DNA of 13,209 nt. Source: Oxalobacteraceae bacterium UBA5157 (GTDB taxonomy: Bacteria > Pseudomonadota > Gammaproteobacteria > Burkholderiales > Burkholderiaceae_D). Shown piece by piece: positions 5,912 through 13,134 of the stretch. Positions within the stretch are counted from its first letter, which is position 1; each line of letters starts with the position of its first letter. The stretch covers positions 5,713-18,921 of the forward strand of contig DHXL01000167.1 of NCBI GenBank assembly GCA_002415335.1. Reading direction: 5' to 3'. The notes beneath the pieces are model-generated. The model did no database searches and was not told the origin of the DNA. It worked only from the letters and a program-made list of their open reading frames with translations. A program made the translations under genes and the position numbers.

Positions 5912-8659
5912 TCAGGCGTGTACCGCCTGCGTCACGCGCTTGACGCTGACACGGACGATATCCGCGCCGGAGCCCGTGGCATCGGTCAGTTCGATCGACA
6001 TCGGCGTAATGCCGTTCATGCTCGGTGACTTGAGGTCTTTCGCATAAGGCGTTGCCCAGTGCCCGAACTGGCCGACGATGACCAGCGTGTCTGGGCGAAT
6101 CCCTTGCACGACGATGGCCGCGCCCTCGGTGGTGCCGAGCACCGAGGTGATCTGCAGCATGTCACCGTCCTCGATACCCATTTTGGCGGCGGCACCGGTG
6201 TTGATCATGATGCCGCCGTGGCCGCGCACGTTTCGCGACAGCTCATCCATGAGCTGAATGCCGACGTTACCACCGGCGTGATACTGCATGCTCTTGGTGG
6301 CGATCAGCCAGAACGGGAAATCCTCCGGCTTGTGCCCGTGGCGCACCAGGTCGCGTTCCCACAGTCCCGGAAAATCATGCCAGACCGGCAGCGGCTGGTA
6401 TTCCTCCAACTGCTCATCCCACCAGTGCACGTCCGACTCATGCAGGCGCCGGCCGAGTTCACGCCCGGAGCGCATCAGGCGCTCCTGGTACGGCAGTTCG
6501 AAGCGCAAATTGTGCTTCTTGATGGTCGGATACAGATACCACTGGGTGTGCGGATAAGGCCGGCTCATCAGGCCGTTGGCCTTGAACCAGTCGAGGTCGT
6601 GGACCTCCTCGCCGTGGCTGAGTTCATGGCTGGCGGCACGGCATACCGCGTCCCAGATGTTGTCGACCGAATGCGCCTGCGTCGGATCGAGCGAGAAATC
6701 GCGTTCGCCGGTCTTGAGCGGCACGCCGCATGCACCCTTGTTGATGGCTTCGTTGAACGGCTCGAGCAAGTTGGTGCGGCGGGCGATTTCAGTCGCAATC
6801 CAGGTGAAGTCGCGCGCATCGCCCTGCGGCGCCACGGCCGGTTGGCGCAGGATAAAGCCCTGGTGCTGCCAGTACTGCTCCATGAACTTGGTCCGGCCGA
6901 GCCGGATCAGTTGCGTGCTCTCCAGGTCGCTTGCCTCCGGCAGCAGGATGTCGGCCATGTGGTTGGTTTCGTCGGGCGTGTAGACGAAGCACACGGTGAA
7001 CGGAAACGACGCCATGGTTTCCGCCACCGCATCGGTGTCCCAGAACGAAATCGCCGGATTGGTGCGGTAGGCAAACCAGATTTCCGGCTTGGTCGCTTGC
7101 GGCCAGTGATCCGGCGTCTCCTTCTGGAACATCCAGGCTAGGTGCGTCGGTCCCAGCGCCTGACTCCACGGGCCGTTGTTGCCGACCAGCGGGACCAGCG
7201 TGCGGTGCGCATTGCGTCCGCTCGGCTTCTTCAGCCAGGTTTCCTTCTCGGTCGGATTGAGCTTGTTGAGCATGAATCCGTCGGGACCCGCTGCGACGCT
7301 CTGGTGACGATCGTCGTGCGGCTTGTTGAGCCGCACCGTGGTGCCGAGCGTGCCGCCCGGCACTTCCAGCGCGCCGACCAGTACCGCCAGCATGGTGCGC
7401 GACCAGCAGCATTCATACGCGCCCCAGCCGTTGTTGACGGTCTTGCCCAGCGTCACGGCGACCGGGCGGTACGGCAGCGGTGCGCCATCGACTTCCATGG
7501 TCTCGCCGATGCAGGCATGGTCGAGAAATTCATTGGCGATGCGGCGGATCTTGGCCGCCGGTACGTCGCAGATCGCCGACGCCCATTCGGGGCTGTACTG
7601 CCGCATGTGATCCACCAGGGCCGAAAACGCGGTCTTGACCACGATATCGGTGTGCTGCCAGCGCTCGGCATCGGCGCCCACTTCAATCGCTGCCGCGACC
7701 CTCACGCTGCCTTCGAGCAGCGCGTCGATCTGCGGCGTGTCGTGCGGCACGGCTGCATTGCGCAGGCTGTCCCATAGCAGCGGCTTGAGCGTCTCCGGAT
7801 CGCGCATGTAGTAGCCGTGCGGACCGACCAGATAAGGCGACGAGCTTGTGTCGCGCAGGAAGGCAAGATCGAGCCGCTCGCGCGCATTCTCGTGCAGCAT
7901 GACATGGATCATGGCGAACATGAACGCGGGATCGGTTTTCGGCTTGATCGGCACCCATTCCGCCGACGCGCCGGCGGTGATCGACAGGTGCGGTTCGACC
8001 TGCACGCGCTTGGCGCCGCGCACGCGCGCGGCCGCATGGCGCGCGGCGGCGCACGGGCCGCCGGTAACTTCGACGTTGGCGCCGAAAGACACAATGTAAT
8101 TGGCGTGCGGCGTATCGGCCGACACCGTGAATGCACGATGCCAGTACTCGCCGTACAGGTGCTCCGAGTGCACGCACTTGACGCCCTGGCCGGAGCCGAA
8201 GCTGTAGTCGATCATGCCCCAGGCCGAGAGAAATGCCGGGAACGCGCCCATGTAACTGGCCGGCGTGCCGCCGTGGCCGAAGGTGGCGGCGACACGCGGC
8301 AAGCCCTGTTCGTCGATCAACCCTCGCGCGCGGATATCGTTGAGCTTGGCCGCGACCGCATCAAGCGCCTCGTCCCAGCTGATCGGCACGAAACTGGGGT
8401 CCTGGTCCCTGCCCTTGTTGGGGTTGGTGCGCTTCATTGGCGTCAGGATGCGGTGCGGATTGTAGGTCTTCTGGATCAGCCCGTATGCCTTGACGCAGGG
8501 CTTGCCGTCGGCCGGGTGCAGGCCGGCGCCGGCGAAGTTGGGGCCGATCTCGGTGGCGACGCCATTCTTGACCTTGACTGTCAGCAAGTCCGGCCCCGAT
8601 ACGCAGTTATAGCAATAGGTGGGAACGTTCGCCGTGCCGGAGGACTGCTTGCTGCTCAT
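5912..8659 (-). CDS. Molybdopterin-dependent oxidoreductase, DMSO reductase superfamily, possibly PadB-like
   Basis: This 915-residue protein is a catalytic subunit of the Mo/W-bisPGD family. The N-terminal Fe-S region has C16 and C19 (TYCYNC) and C55 (KPCVKAYG). The expected third cysteine of CxxCxxxC is P23, so the cluster site is unusual. The catalytic domain spans about residues 70-750. C162 (GQGVKCVHSEH) falls where the molybdenum ligand is expected; it is not followed directly by His, which argues against a true formate dehydrogenase. Further family segments are TPDETNHMADILLPEASDLE and a C-terminal dinucleotide-binding domain (from about residue 760; NVGIQLMDELSRN, INTGAAAKMGIEDGD). 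There is no Tat or other signal peptide, so it is cytoplasmic. From memory it resembles the catalytic subunit of phenylacetyl-CoA:acceptor oxidoreductase (PadB); the substrate is not proven. No Fe-S or membrane subunit gene is adjacent. The start has a strong AAGGAG five bases upstream (8665-8670). fdhD follows in the same operon. Confidence 0.9.
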   Translation of the reverse strand: MSSKQSSGTANVPTYCYNCVSGPDLLTVKVKNGVATEIGPNFAGAGLHPADGKPCVKAYGLIQKTYNPHRILTPMKRTNPNKGRDQDPSFVPISWDEALDAVAAKLNDIRARGLIDEQGLPRVAATFGHGGTPASYMGAFPAFLSAWGMIDYSFGSGQGVKCVHSEHLYGEYWHRAFTVSADTPHANYIVSFGANVEVTGGPCAAARHAAARVRGAKRVQVEPHLSITAGASAEWVPIKPKTDPAFMFAMIHVMLHENARERLDLAFLRDTSSSPYLVGPHGYYMRDPETLKPLLWDSLRNAAVPHDTPQIDALLEGSVRVAAAIEVGADAERWQHTDIVVKTAFSALVDHMRQYSPEWASAICDVPAAKIRRIANEFLDHACIGETMEVDGAPLPYRPVAVTLGKTVNNGWGAYECCWSRTMLAVLVGALEVPGGTLGTTVRLNKPHDDRHQSVAAGPDGFMLNKLNPTEKETWLKKPSGRNAHRTLVPLVGNNGPWSQALGPTHLAWMFQKETPDHWPQATKPEIWFAYRTNPAISFWDTDAVAETMASFPFTVCFVYTPDETNHMADILLPEASDLESTQLIRLGRTKFMEQYWQHQGFILRQPAVAPQGDARDFTWIATEIARRTNLLEPFNEAINKGACGVPLKTGERDFSLDPTQAHSVDNIWDAVCRAASHELSHGEEVHDLDWFKANGLMSRPYPHTQWYLYPTIKKHNLRFELPYQERLMRSGRELGRRLHESDVHWWDEQLEEYQPLPVWHDFPGLWERDLVRHGHKPEDFPFWLIATKSMQYHAGGNVGIQLMDELSRNVRGHGGIMINTGAAAKMGIEDGDMLQITSVLGTTEGAAIVVQGIRPDTLVIVGQFGHWATPYAKDLKSPSMNGITPMSIELTDATGSGADIVRVSVKRVTQAVHA

Positions 8660-8706
8660 GAAAACTCCTTTGGTTGGGGCTTTATGCGGGGTGCCGATCA
8701 GTCAAC

Positions 8707-8735
8707 ATACTACACAATTCTATCATTTACAACAA
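8707..8735 (-). promoter_or_regulatory. Putative sigma70-type promoter of the molybdopterin oxidoreductase-fdhD operon
   Basis: On the minus strand, TTGTTG (8730-8735) and TAGTAT (8707-8712) are separated by exactly 17 bases. Transcription would begin near 8700, giving a leader of about 40 bases before the ATG at 8659. The surrounding 50 bases are markedly AT-rich within an otherwise GC-rich window. The hexamers match the consensus only partly (3/6 and 4/6), so the call rests mainly on spacing, position and composition. Confidence 0.4.
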
Positions 8736-8755
8736 AAAGTGTATCGTAAAATGAT
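8722..8755. promoter_or_regulatory. Inverted repeat overlapping the putative -35 region, possible operator
   Basis: The arms are atcatttac (8722-8730) and gtaaaatgat (8746-8755). They are reverse complements apart from one extra base, with a 15-base spacer. The repeat covers the proposed -35 hexamer of the molybdopterin oxidoreductase promoter, a good place for a dimeric regulator. No regulator gene is present in the window, so its identity is open. Confidence 0.35.
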
Positions 8756-8870
8756 TCATGGTCCGGCCCGCTTCCTTGTGCATGATCCGACTTCAGTTTG
8801 AAGATCGAGATTGCAGCGCGCGCCGATCGGCAGCTCCGGCCAGGGCCGTAGCGATGCGCCTGGCGCTCAG

Positions 8871-9335
8871 CTACTTCTTGTAGATGCCGCAACCGACATA
8901 GACGTCTTCATATCTCTCGACATAACTGGACTTTGCCTCAAGGATTTTGGTCGCGGGATTCGGCCACTTGTAATCGACCCAGCCCTTGCCTTTTCCGCTG
9001 CTGGCGACCGCAACCATGCTCTTGACGAAAAATTTGCCGTCGGCGTCCTTGAGTTCGATCAAGTCCTTGCCGACCAGCTTGCCGTTCTCGCCATGCGCCA
9101 GCATCTTGCCGTTCATGTCTTGCACAAAGACGTAAAGATCGCGGTCCTTGAACTGGCCACTTTGACTGCTGAATTCCGCAAAGGCCTTTTCCTTGCCGTT
9201 CGCCTTCAGGTAAGCCACCGCTTTCTTGACCATGGCCGTCGCTTCCGCAGCAGAACCTTGCTCGGCGGCGAACGCCGCCGTACTGATGACCATGGCGAAC
9301 AGGCTGGCTGCGATAACGGCGAAACTTTTTTTCAT
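8871..9335 (-). CDS. Secreted single Cache domain protein
   Basis: The 154-residue precursor starts with a clear Sec signal peptide: MKKS, a hydrophobic core at about 5-20 and a likely cleavage after AFA at residue 23. It leaves a mature periplasmic protein of about 131 residues. The rest is one Cache (sCache_2-like) domain. It shows DLYVFVQDMNGKMLAH (66-81), LVGKDLIELKDADGK (87-101), GKGWVDYKWPNP (116-127) and the end VERYEDVYVGCGIY. Cache domains usually form the sensing part of chemoreceptors and histidine kinases and bind small organic acids or amino acids. Here there is no membrane anchor or signalling domain, so it could only bind a ligand, or report to a separate partner. It stands alone, about 210 bases from each neighbour. 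The start was chosen for the signal peptide; an in-frame ATG at 9365 would add ten polar residues in front of it. The upstream GAGAG eight bases before the ATG is a fair ribosome site. Confidence 0.88.
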   Translation of the reverse strand: MKKSFAVIAASLFAMVISTAAFAAEQGSAAEATAMVKKAVAYLKANGKEKAFAEFSSQSGQFKDRDLYVFVQDMNGKMLAHGENGKLVGKDLIELKDADGKFFVKSMVAVASSGKGKGWVDYKWPNPATKILEAKSSYVERYEDVYVGCGIYKK

Positions 9336-9363
9336 ATTGATGCTCTCTTTGGTGGACGTAATC

Positions 9364-9386
9364 AAAAAAATTGCGGAACATGCCGC
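9364..9386 (-). terminator. Short GC hairpin followed by seven T, possible terminator or attenuator before the Cache gene
   Basis: The minus-strand reading gives GCGG-CATGTT-CCGC (9386 to 9373), then AA and a run of seven T (9370 to 9364). The stem is only four GC pairs, so it would be weak. It lies 160 bases past the livF stop and only 28 bases before the Cache start codon. It could end liv transcription or sit in the leader of the Cache gene. Confidence 0.3.
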
Positions 9387-9463
9387 GTCTCAAGCGCCAC
9401 CGGGAAAGTGGTACGGTGCCTTCGCGGCCCCAGTGACCCTGCCGCGATCAAGGATGCAGGCCT

Positions 9464-9487
9464 GTGACAATGTGCCAGTGACAATGT
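9464..9487. repeat. Tandem direct repeat of GTGACAATGT
   Basis: The ten-base sequence gtgacaatgt occurs at 9464-9473 and again at 9478-9487, a 14-base period, in the 210-base gap between livF and the Cache gene. Two copies only. A regulator site is possible, but chance is not excluded. Confidence 0.4.
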
Positions 9488-9545
9488 CATGGCCCGCATG
9501 GCGATGTTGCTTCATTCCGGGCCGGGTCGGAGCACCGGATCAGGA

Positions 9546-10313
9546 TCAGGCCGCCACCGAAATCTCGGGAGCCGCCTGCTTGTCGTGCTTCTTTGCCAGA
9601 CCGAGATAGGTCTCGATCACTTTCGGATCCTTCGCCAGATCGGCGGCCGGGCCTTCCAGCACCAGGTCGCCGGTCTCCAGCACGTAACCATAATCGGCTA
9701 CCTGCAAGGCGGCGCGCGCGTTTTGTTCGATCAGCAGCGTGGCGACGCCAGTCTCGCGCAGGCGATCGATGATGTGAAAAATGTCTTTGGCGATGCGTGG
9801 CGCCAGGCCGAGGCTCGGTTCGTCCAGCATCAACAGTTCCGGTTTTCCCATCAGTGCACGGCCGACCGCTAACATCTGGCGCTCGCCGCCGGACAGGGTC
9901 CGCGCTTCCTGCCTGTGGCGTTCCTTCAGGCGCGGAAATAGCTGAAATACATAGTCCATTTGATCGTCGTAGCCGGATTCGCGTGCGCGGTAGCGCCGAT
10001 AACAGCCGAGCAGCAAATTGTCTGCAACGCTCATGCGGCCGAACAGTTCGCGCGTTTCCGGGACCAGGCTCATACCGCGTCCGACTCGCCGTTCGATTTC
10101 GACGCCGGCCAGATCGTGGCCGAGAAAATTCACTTCACCGCGCGAGGGCAGGCAGCCCATGATCGCATTCAGCATCGTCGACTTGCCTGCCCCGTTGGGG
10201 CCGATGACGGTGACGATCTGGCCCGCTTGCACGCGGATGCTGGCGCCGTGCAGCGCTTCGACCTTGCCGTAGCAGACGCGCAGGTCGCTGACTTCGAGAA
10301 TGGAGTTATTCAT
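9546..10313 (-). CDS. livF: LivF-type ATP-binding protein of a branched-chain amino acid (HAAT) family ABC importer
   Basis: This 255-residue protein is the second ATPase of the importer and powers uptake from the cytoplasmic face. Visible motifs are Walker A GPNGAGKST (38-46), VPETRELF (84-91) in the Q-loop region as is usual for LivF, signature LSGGERQ (140-146), Walker B LLMLDEP (160-166), and LIEQN (194-198), where LivF proteins replace the H-loop histidine. The C-terminus has an extra Lys/Ala-rich tail after the usual end near YLGL. The ATG at 10313 overlaps the end of the LivM-LivG gene by 8 bases, so translation is coupled. The transported compound cannot be read from the ATPase; the family carries branched-chain amino acids, amides, urea and aromatic acids. 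Confidence 0.93.
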   Translation of the reverse strand: MNNSILEVSDLRVCYGKVEALHGASIRVQAGQIVTVIGPNGAGKSTMLNAIMGCLPSRGEVNFLGHDLAGVEIERRVGRGMSLVPETRELFGRMSVADNLLLGCYRRYRARESGYDDQMDYVFQLFPRLKERHRQEARTLSGGERQMLAVGRALMGKPELLMLDEPSLGLAPRIAKDIFHIIDRLRETGVATLLIEQNARAALQVADYGYVLETGDLVLEGPAADLAKDPKVIETYLGLAKKHDKQAAPEISVAA

Positions 10314-12069
10314 CGATACCTCCCAGATAGGCTTCCAGCACAGCCTCGTCTTGCTGTATCTCCGCAGGCAGGCCTTCGGCGATCTTGGTGCCGAACTCCA
10401 TGACGACCAACCGGTCGGTCAGATTCATCACGAAGTCCATGTCGTGCTCGACGATCAAGATGCTCATTCCTTCCAATCTGAGCCTCTTCAACAGCACGGC
10501 AAGCGCCTGTTTTTCCATGTACCGCAAACCTGCGGCCGGCTCGTCCAGCAACAGCAATACCGGGTCGCAGCACAGCGCCCGTGCGATCTCGAGTATGCGC
10601 TGCTGGCCGAGCGCCAGGCTGCCGGCCTCTTCATACATGCAGTCCTTCAAGCCGACGCGCTCCAGTTGCCGCGCCGCCTCATACAGCAGCGCCGCTTCAT
10701 CCTGCTTATTCGCGCACACAAGGCTGCGCGCAACGCCGGCCCGGCCGCGCAAATGGGCGCCGATGGCGACATTTTCGAGAACGGTCATGGTGGGCAGCAG
10801 CTTCACGTGCTGGAAGGTGCGCGCAATACCGCGGCCGGCGATCTGGCGCGAATACAGCTTGCCGATCGGCTCATTGCGGAACAGGATTTTGCCGGAAGTG
10901 ACCGGCAGCACGCCGGTCACCAGGTTGAACATGGTCGATTTACCGGCGCCATTCGGCCCGATCAGGCCCACGATTTCACCGGTCTTGACAGTGAAGGACA
11001 AATTGTTGAGCGCGACCAGGCCACCGAACTGTTTGCGCGCATCAATGACTTCGAGGATGTTCGTGCCCGCCTTTGGCTTCTCGCGAATCGACAGCGCCGT
11101 GGCCTCGGTCGGTGCCGTGATCGACCGTTTTTGCGGGAACCACCTTCTGATGAATGGCCAGAGTCCTTCCGGCGCGTGCTGCAGCAACACGATCAGCAAG
11201 ATGCCGAACACGATCATCTCGTAGTTGCCGGAGGCGCCGAACAGCGCGGGAAGGATGCCTTGCAGCTGATCTTTCAGAATGGTCAGCACGGTCGCCCCGA
11301 GAATGGCGCCCCAGATGTAGCCGGCGCCGCCGATGACCACCATGAACAGATACTCGATGCCGACGTTGAGACTGAAGGGACTGGGGTTGACGGCGCGCTG
11401 CAGGTGCGCGTACAGCCAGCCGGAGATGCCCGCAATGACCGCCGCATACACGAACACGACAGTCTTCATGTGCGCAGTGTCGACGCCCATCGCCTCTGCC
11501 ATCACGCCGCCCCCCTTGAGCGCGCGGATGGCGCGGCCGGGGCGCGAGTTCAGCAGATTGCGCGATGTGATAACGACCACGATGACGATCAGCCAGATCA
11601 GGTAATACATCTGGCGCCCGGTGGTGAGCGGTACGCCGAACAGGCTGATCGGTTCGATGCCGCTGATGCCGTCATACTTGCCGAGGATCTGGAGATTGCC
11701 GAATAGATAGTAGAGCGACAGGCCCCACGCGATGGTCCCCAGCGGCAGATAATGTCCGGACAGCGGCATCGTGATTATTCCCAGGAGGAACGCCGCCAGC
11801 GCGGTCAGCGCAACCCCGATCAGCAGCGTGATCCACGGGTCCATGCCGTATGTGGAAGTCAGATAGGCGGTGGTATAGGACCCGATCCCGACGAACGCCG
11901 CCTGGCCGAACGAGGTCATGCCACCGACGCCGGTCAACAGCACCAAACCGATCGCGACGATGCTGTAGAGGCCGATGTAATTCGCGAGCGTAATCCAGAA
12001 TTCCGGTGATGGCCCGAGCGGCAGCAGAACAACCAGCGCGACAAATAAAATGAAAGCGGGATTCTTCAT
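10306..12069 (-). CDS. Fused LivM permease and LivG ATPase of a HAAT family ABC importer
   Basis: This 587-residue protein combines two subunits that are usually separate. Residues 1-310 are a LivM-type permease with many membrane segments, a MTSFGQAAFVGIGSY motif (51-65) and the cytoplasmic coupling loop GRAIRALKGGGVMAEAMGV (178-196). Residues 311-337 form a polar linker. Residues 338-587 are a LivG-type ATPase with Walker A GPNGAGKST (371-379), Q-loop ARTFQ (416-420), signature SLALGQQR (484-491), Walker B LLLLDEP (505-511) and H-loop VEHD (540-543). Nothing suggests a sequencing artefact: the frame is continuous and both halves are complete. It starts three bases after the livH stop with GAGGA seven bases upstream of the ATG, and its end overlaps livF. 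Confidence 0.94.
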   Translation of the reverse strand: MKNPAFILFVALVVLLPLGPSPEFWITLANYIGLYSIVAIGLVLLTGVGGMTSFGQAAFVGIGSYTTAYLTSTYGMDPWITLLIGVALTALAAFLLGIITMPLSGHYLPLGTIAWGLSLYYLFGNLQILGKYDGISGIEPISLFGVPLTTGRQMYYLIWLIVIVVVITSRNLLNSRPGRAIRALKGGGVMAEAMGVDTAHMKTVVFVYAAVIAGISGWLYAHLQRAVNPSPFSLNVGIEYLFMVVIGGAGYIWGAILGATVLTILKDQLQGILPALFGASGNYEMIVFGILLIVLLQHAPEGLWPFIRRWFPQKRSITAPTEATALSIREKPKAGTNILEVIDARKQFGGLVALNNLSFTVKTGEIVGLIGPNGAGKSTMFNLVTGVLPVTSGKILFRNEPIGKLYSRQIAGRGIARTFQHVKLLPTMTVLENVAIGAHLRGRAGVARSLVCANKQDEAALLYEAARQLERVGLKDCMYEEAGSLALGQQRILEIARALCCDPVLLLLDEPAAGLRYMEKQALAVLLKRLRLEGMSILIVEHDMDFVMNLTDRLVVMEFGTKIAEGLPAEIQQDEAVLEAYLGGIDE

Positions 12070-12072
12070 CGG

Positions 12073-13134
12073 CTATTCCTCTTCGTCCGTATGGCCGGAT
12101 GTGAGCGAAAGCCATAGCAGCACCGGAATCACCAGCGTGAACACGATCACTTCCTTGTAGGCACTGGCCCAGAATGACGAGAAGGATTCAAGCAGTCCCA
12201 CCATGATCGCGCCGATCGCCGCCGCCGGATAGCTGGCGAGGCCGCCGACGACTCCGGCGACAAATCCTTTCAAGCCGATCAGGAACCCCGAGTCATAGTA
12301 GATCGTCGTAATCGGCGCGATCAGTATCCCGGACAGCGCTCCCATACCAGCGGCCAACGTAAAGGCCAGCCGTCCGGCCTGCACGGTACCGATTCCCATG
12401 AGCTGGGCGCCGACGCGGTTGATCGCGGTCGCGCGCAGCGACTTGCCGGCCAGGGTCCGCTCGAAAAACACATACAAGGCGCCGATCAGCAGTAACGACA
12501 CCACCACGATCGCGATGCTCTGACCGGTTACGGTGGTCGCGCCCCACTGGAACGTCGCTTCGGAGAAAGGCGTTGTCCGCGAGCCCTCTGCGCCGAACAT
12601 CACGAGTCCGAGACCGACCAGCGCAAAGTGCACGGCGACCGAAACGATCAGCAGTACCAGGATGCTTGCTTGCGCCAGCGGCTGGTAGGCGACGCGATAC
12701 AGCAACGGCCCCATCGGCACGACGATCGCGAGCGTCAGGGCCAGCTGCAGGATCATCGGCAGCCCGGCCGTGTCGATCGATTTCGCGATCGCGTAGATGA
12801 TGATCGGGAACAGCAAATATTTACCGGCGCCAAGCGCCACGATCCTCGGCAGTGCGCCCACCCGCCTCGTGAGACGGTAGCGCTTGCCGGCGTCATACAG
12901 TTCCATCGTGAATGCGACCGCGCCCAATGCGACCAGCAGCGTTGCGGCCGAGGCAAACTTGCCGCTTTGCAGCGCAGCCATTGTCAGTGCGCCATAGGAG
13001 ACGAACTCGCCCTGCGGAATAAAAATGACACGCGTAACCGAAAACACCAGTACCGTCGCCAACGCCAGCAGCGCATAAATGGCCCCGGTCGAGACACCAT
13101 CCTGCGCGAGAATGGCGGCGATTGAAAAATCCAT
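12073..13134 (-). CDS. livH: LivH-type permease of a HAAT family ABC importer, with long central region
   Basis: This integral inner-membrane subunit forms the translocation path with the LivM half of the next gene. Typical family segments are DGVSTGAIYALLALATVLVF (12-31), RVIFIPQGEFVSYGAL (35-50), the coupling loop GKSLRATAINRVGAQLMGI (230-248) and GLKGFVAGVVGGLASYPAA (287-305). At 353 residues it is about 50 longer than common LivH proteins. The excess lies around 60-140, where a basic loop (KRYRLTRRVGALPR, 84-97) and an additional hydrophobic stretch (LLFPIIIYAIA, 107-117) interrupt the usual permease pattern. The C-terminus is acidic (HTDEEE). The start at 13134 has a good AGGAAGAGGA ribosome site a few bases upstream. 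The binding-protein gene expected with this transporter is not visible; only 75 bases remain before the window edge. Confidence 0.92.
   Translation of the reverse strand: MDFSIAAILAQDGVSTGAIYALLALATVLVFSVTRVIFIPQGEFVSYGALTMAALQSGKFASAATLLVALGAVAFTMELYDAGKRYRLTRRVGALPRIVALGAGKYLLFPIIIYAIAKSIDTAGLPMILQLALTLAIVVPMGPLLYRVAYQPLAQASILVLLIVSVAVHFALVGLGLVMFGAEGSRTTPFSEATFQWGATTVTGQSIAIVVVSLLLIGALYVFFERTLAGKSLRATAINRVGAQLMGIGTVQAGRLAFTLAAGMGALSGILIAPITTIYYDSGFLIGLKGFVAGVVGGLASYPAAAIGAIMVGLLESFSSFWASAYKEVIVFTLVIPVLLWLSLTSGHTDEEE

Noticed and set aside
5912..8659. Annotation of the Mo enzyme as formate dehydrogenase because fdhD is next to it
   Set aside because: The candidate Mo ligand C162 is followed by Val, not by the His of the Cys/Sec-His pair of formate dehydrogenases, one Fe-S cysteine is missing, and no selenocysteine or partner subunit is seen.
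3607..8659. MoxR as dedicated maturation chaperone of the adjacent Mo enzyme
   Set aside because: MoxR heads its own Bat-type operon, separated by 391 bases with hairpins. Proximity alone is not enough to claim it.
8801..8870. Possible terminator after the Cache gene (GCCAGG/CCTGGC hairpin and CTTCA/TGAAG hairpin)
   Set aside because: The stems are short and no T-run follows, so the structure is not better than chance in GC-rich DNA.
10300..11706. Long plus-strand open frame (468 codons) opposite the LivM-LivG gene
   Set aside because: It is antisense to a fully recognisable protein, its product has no family resemblance and is rich in Gln, His, Arg and Asp as expected of a shadow frame in GC-rich DNA.
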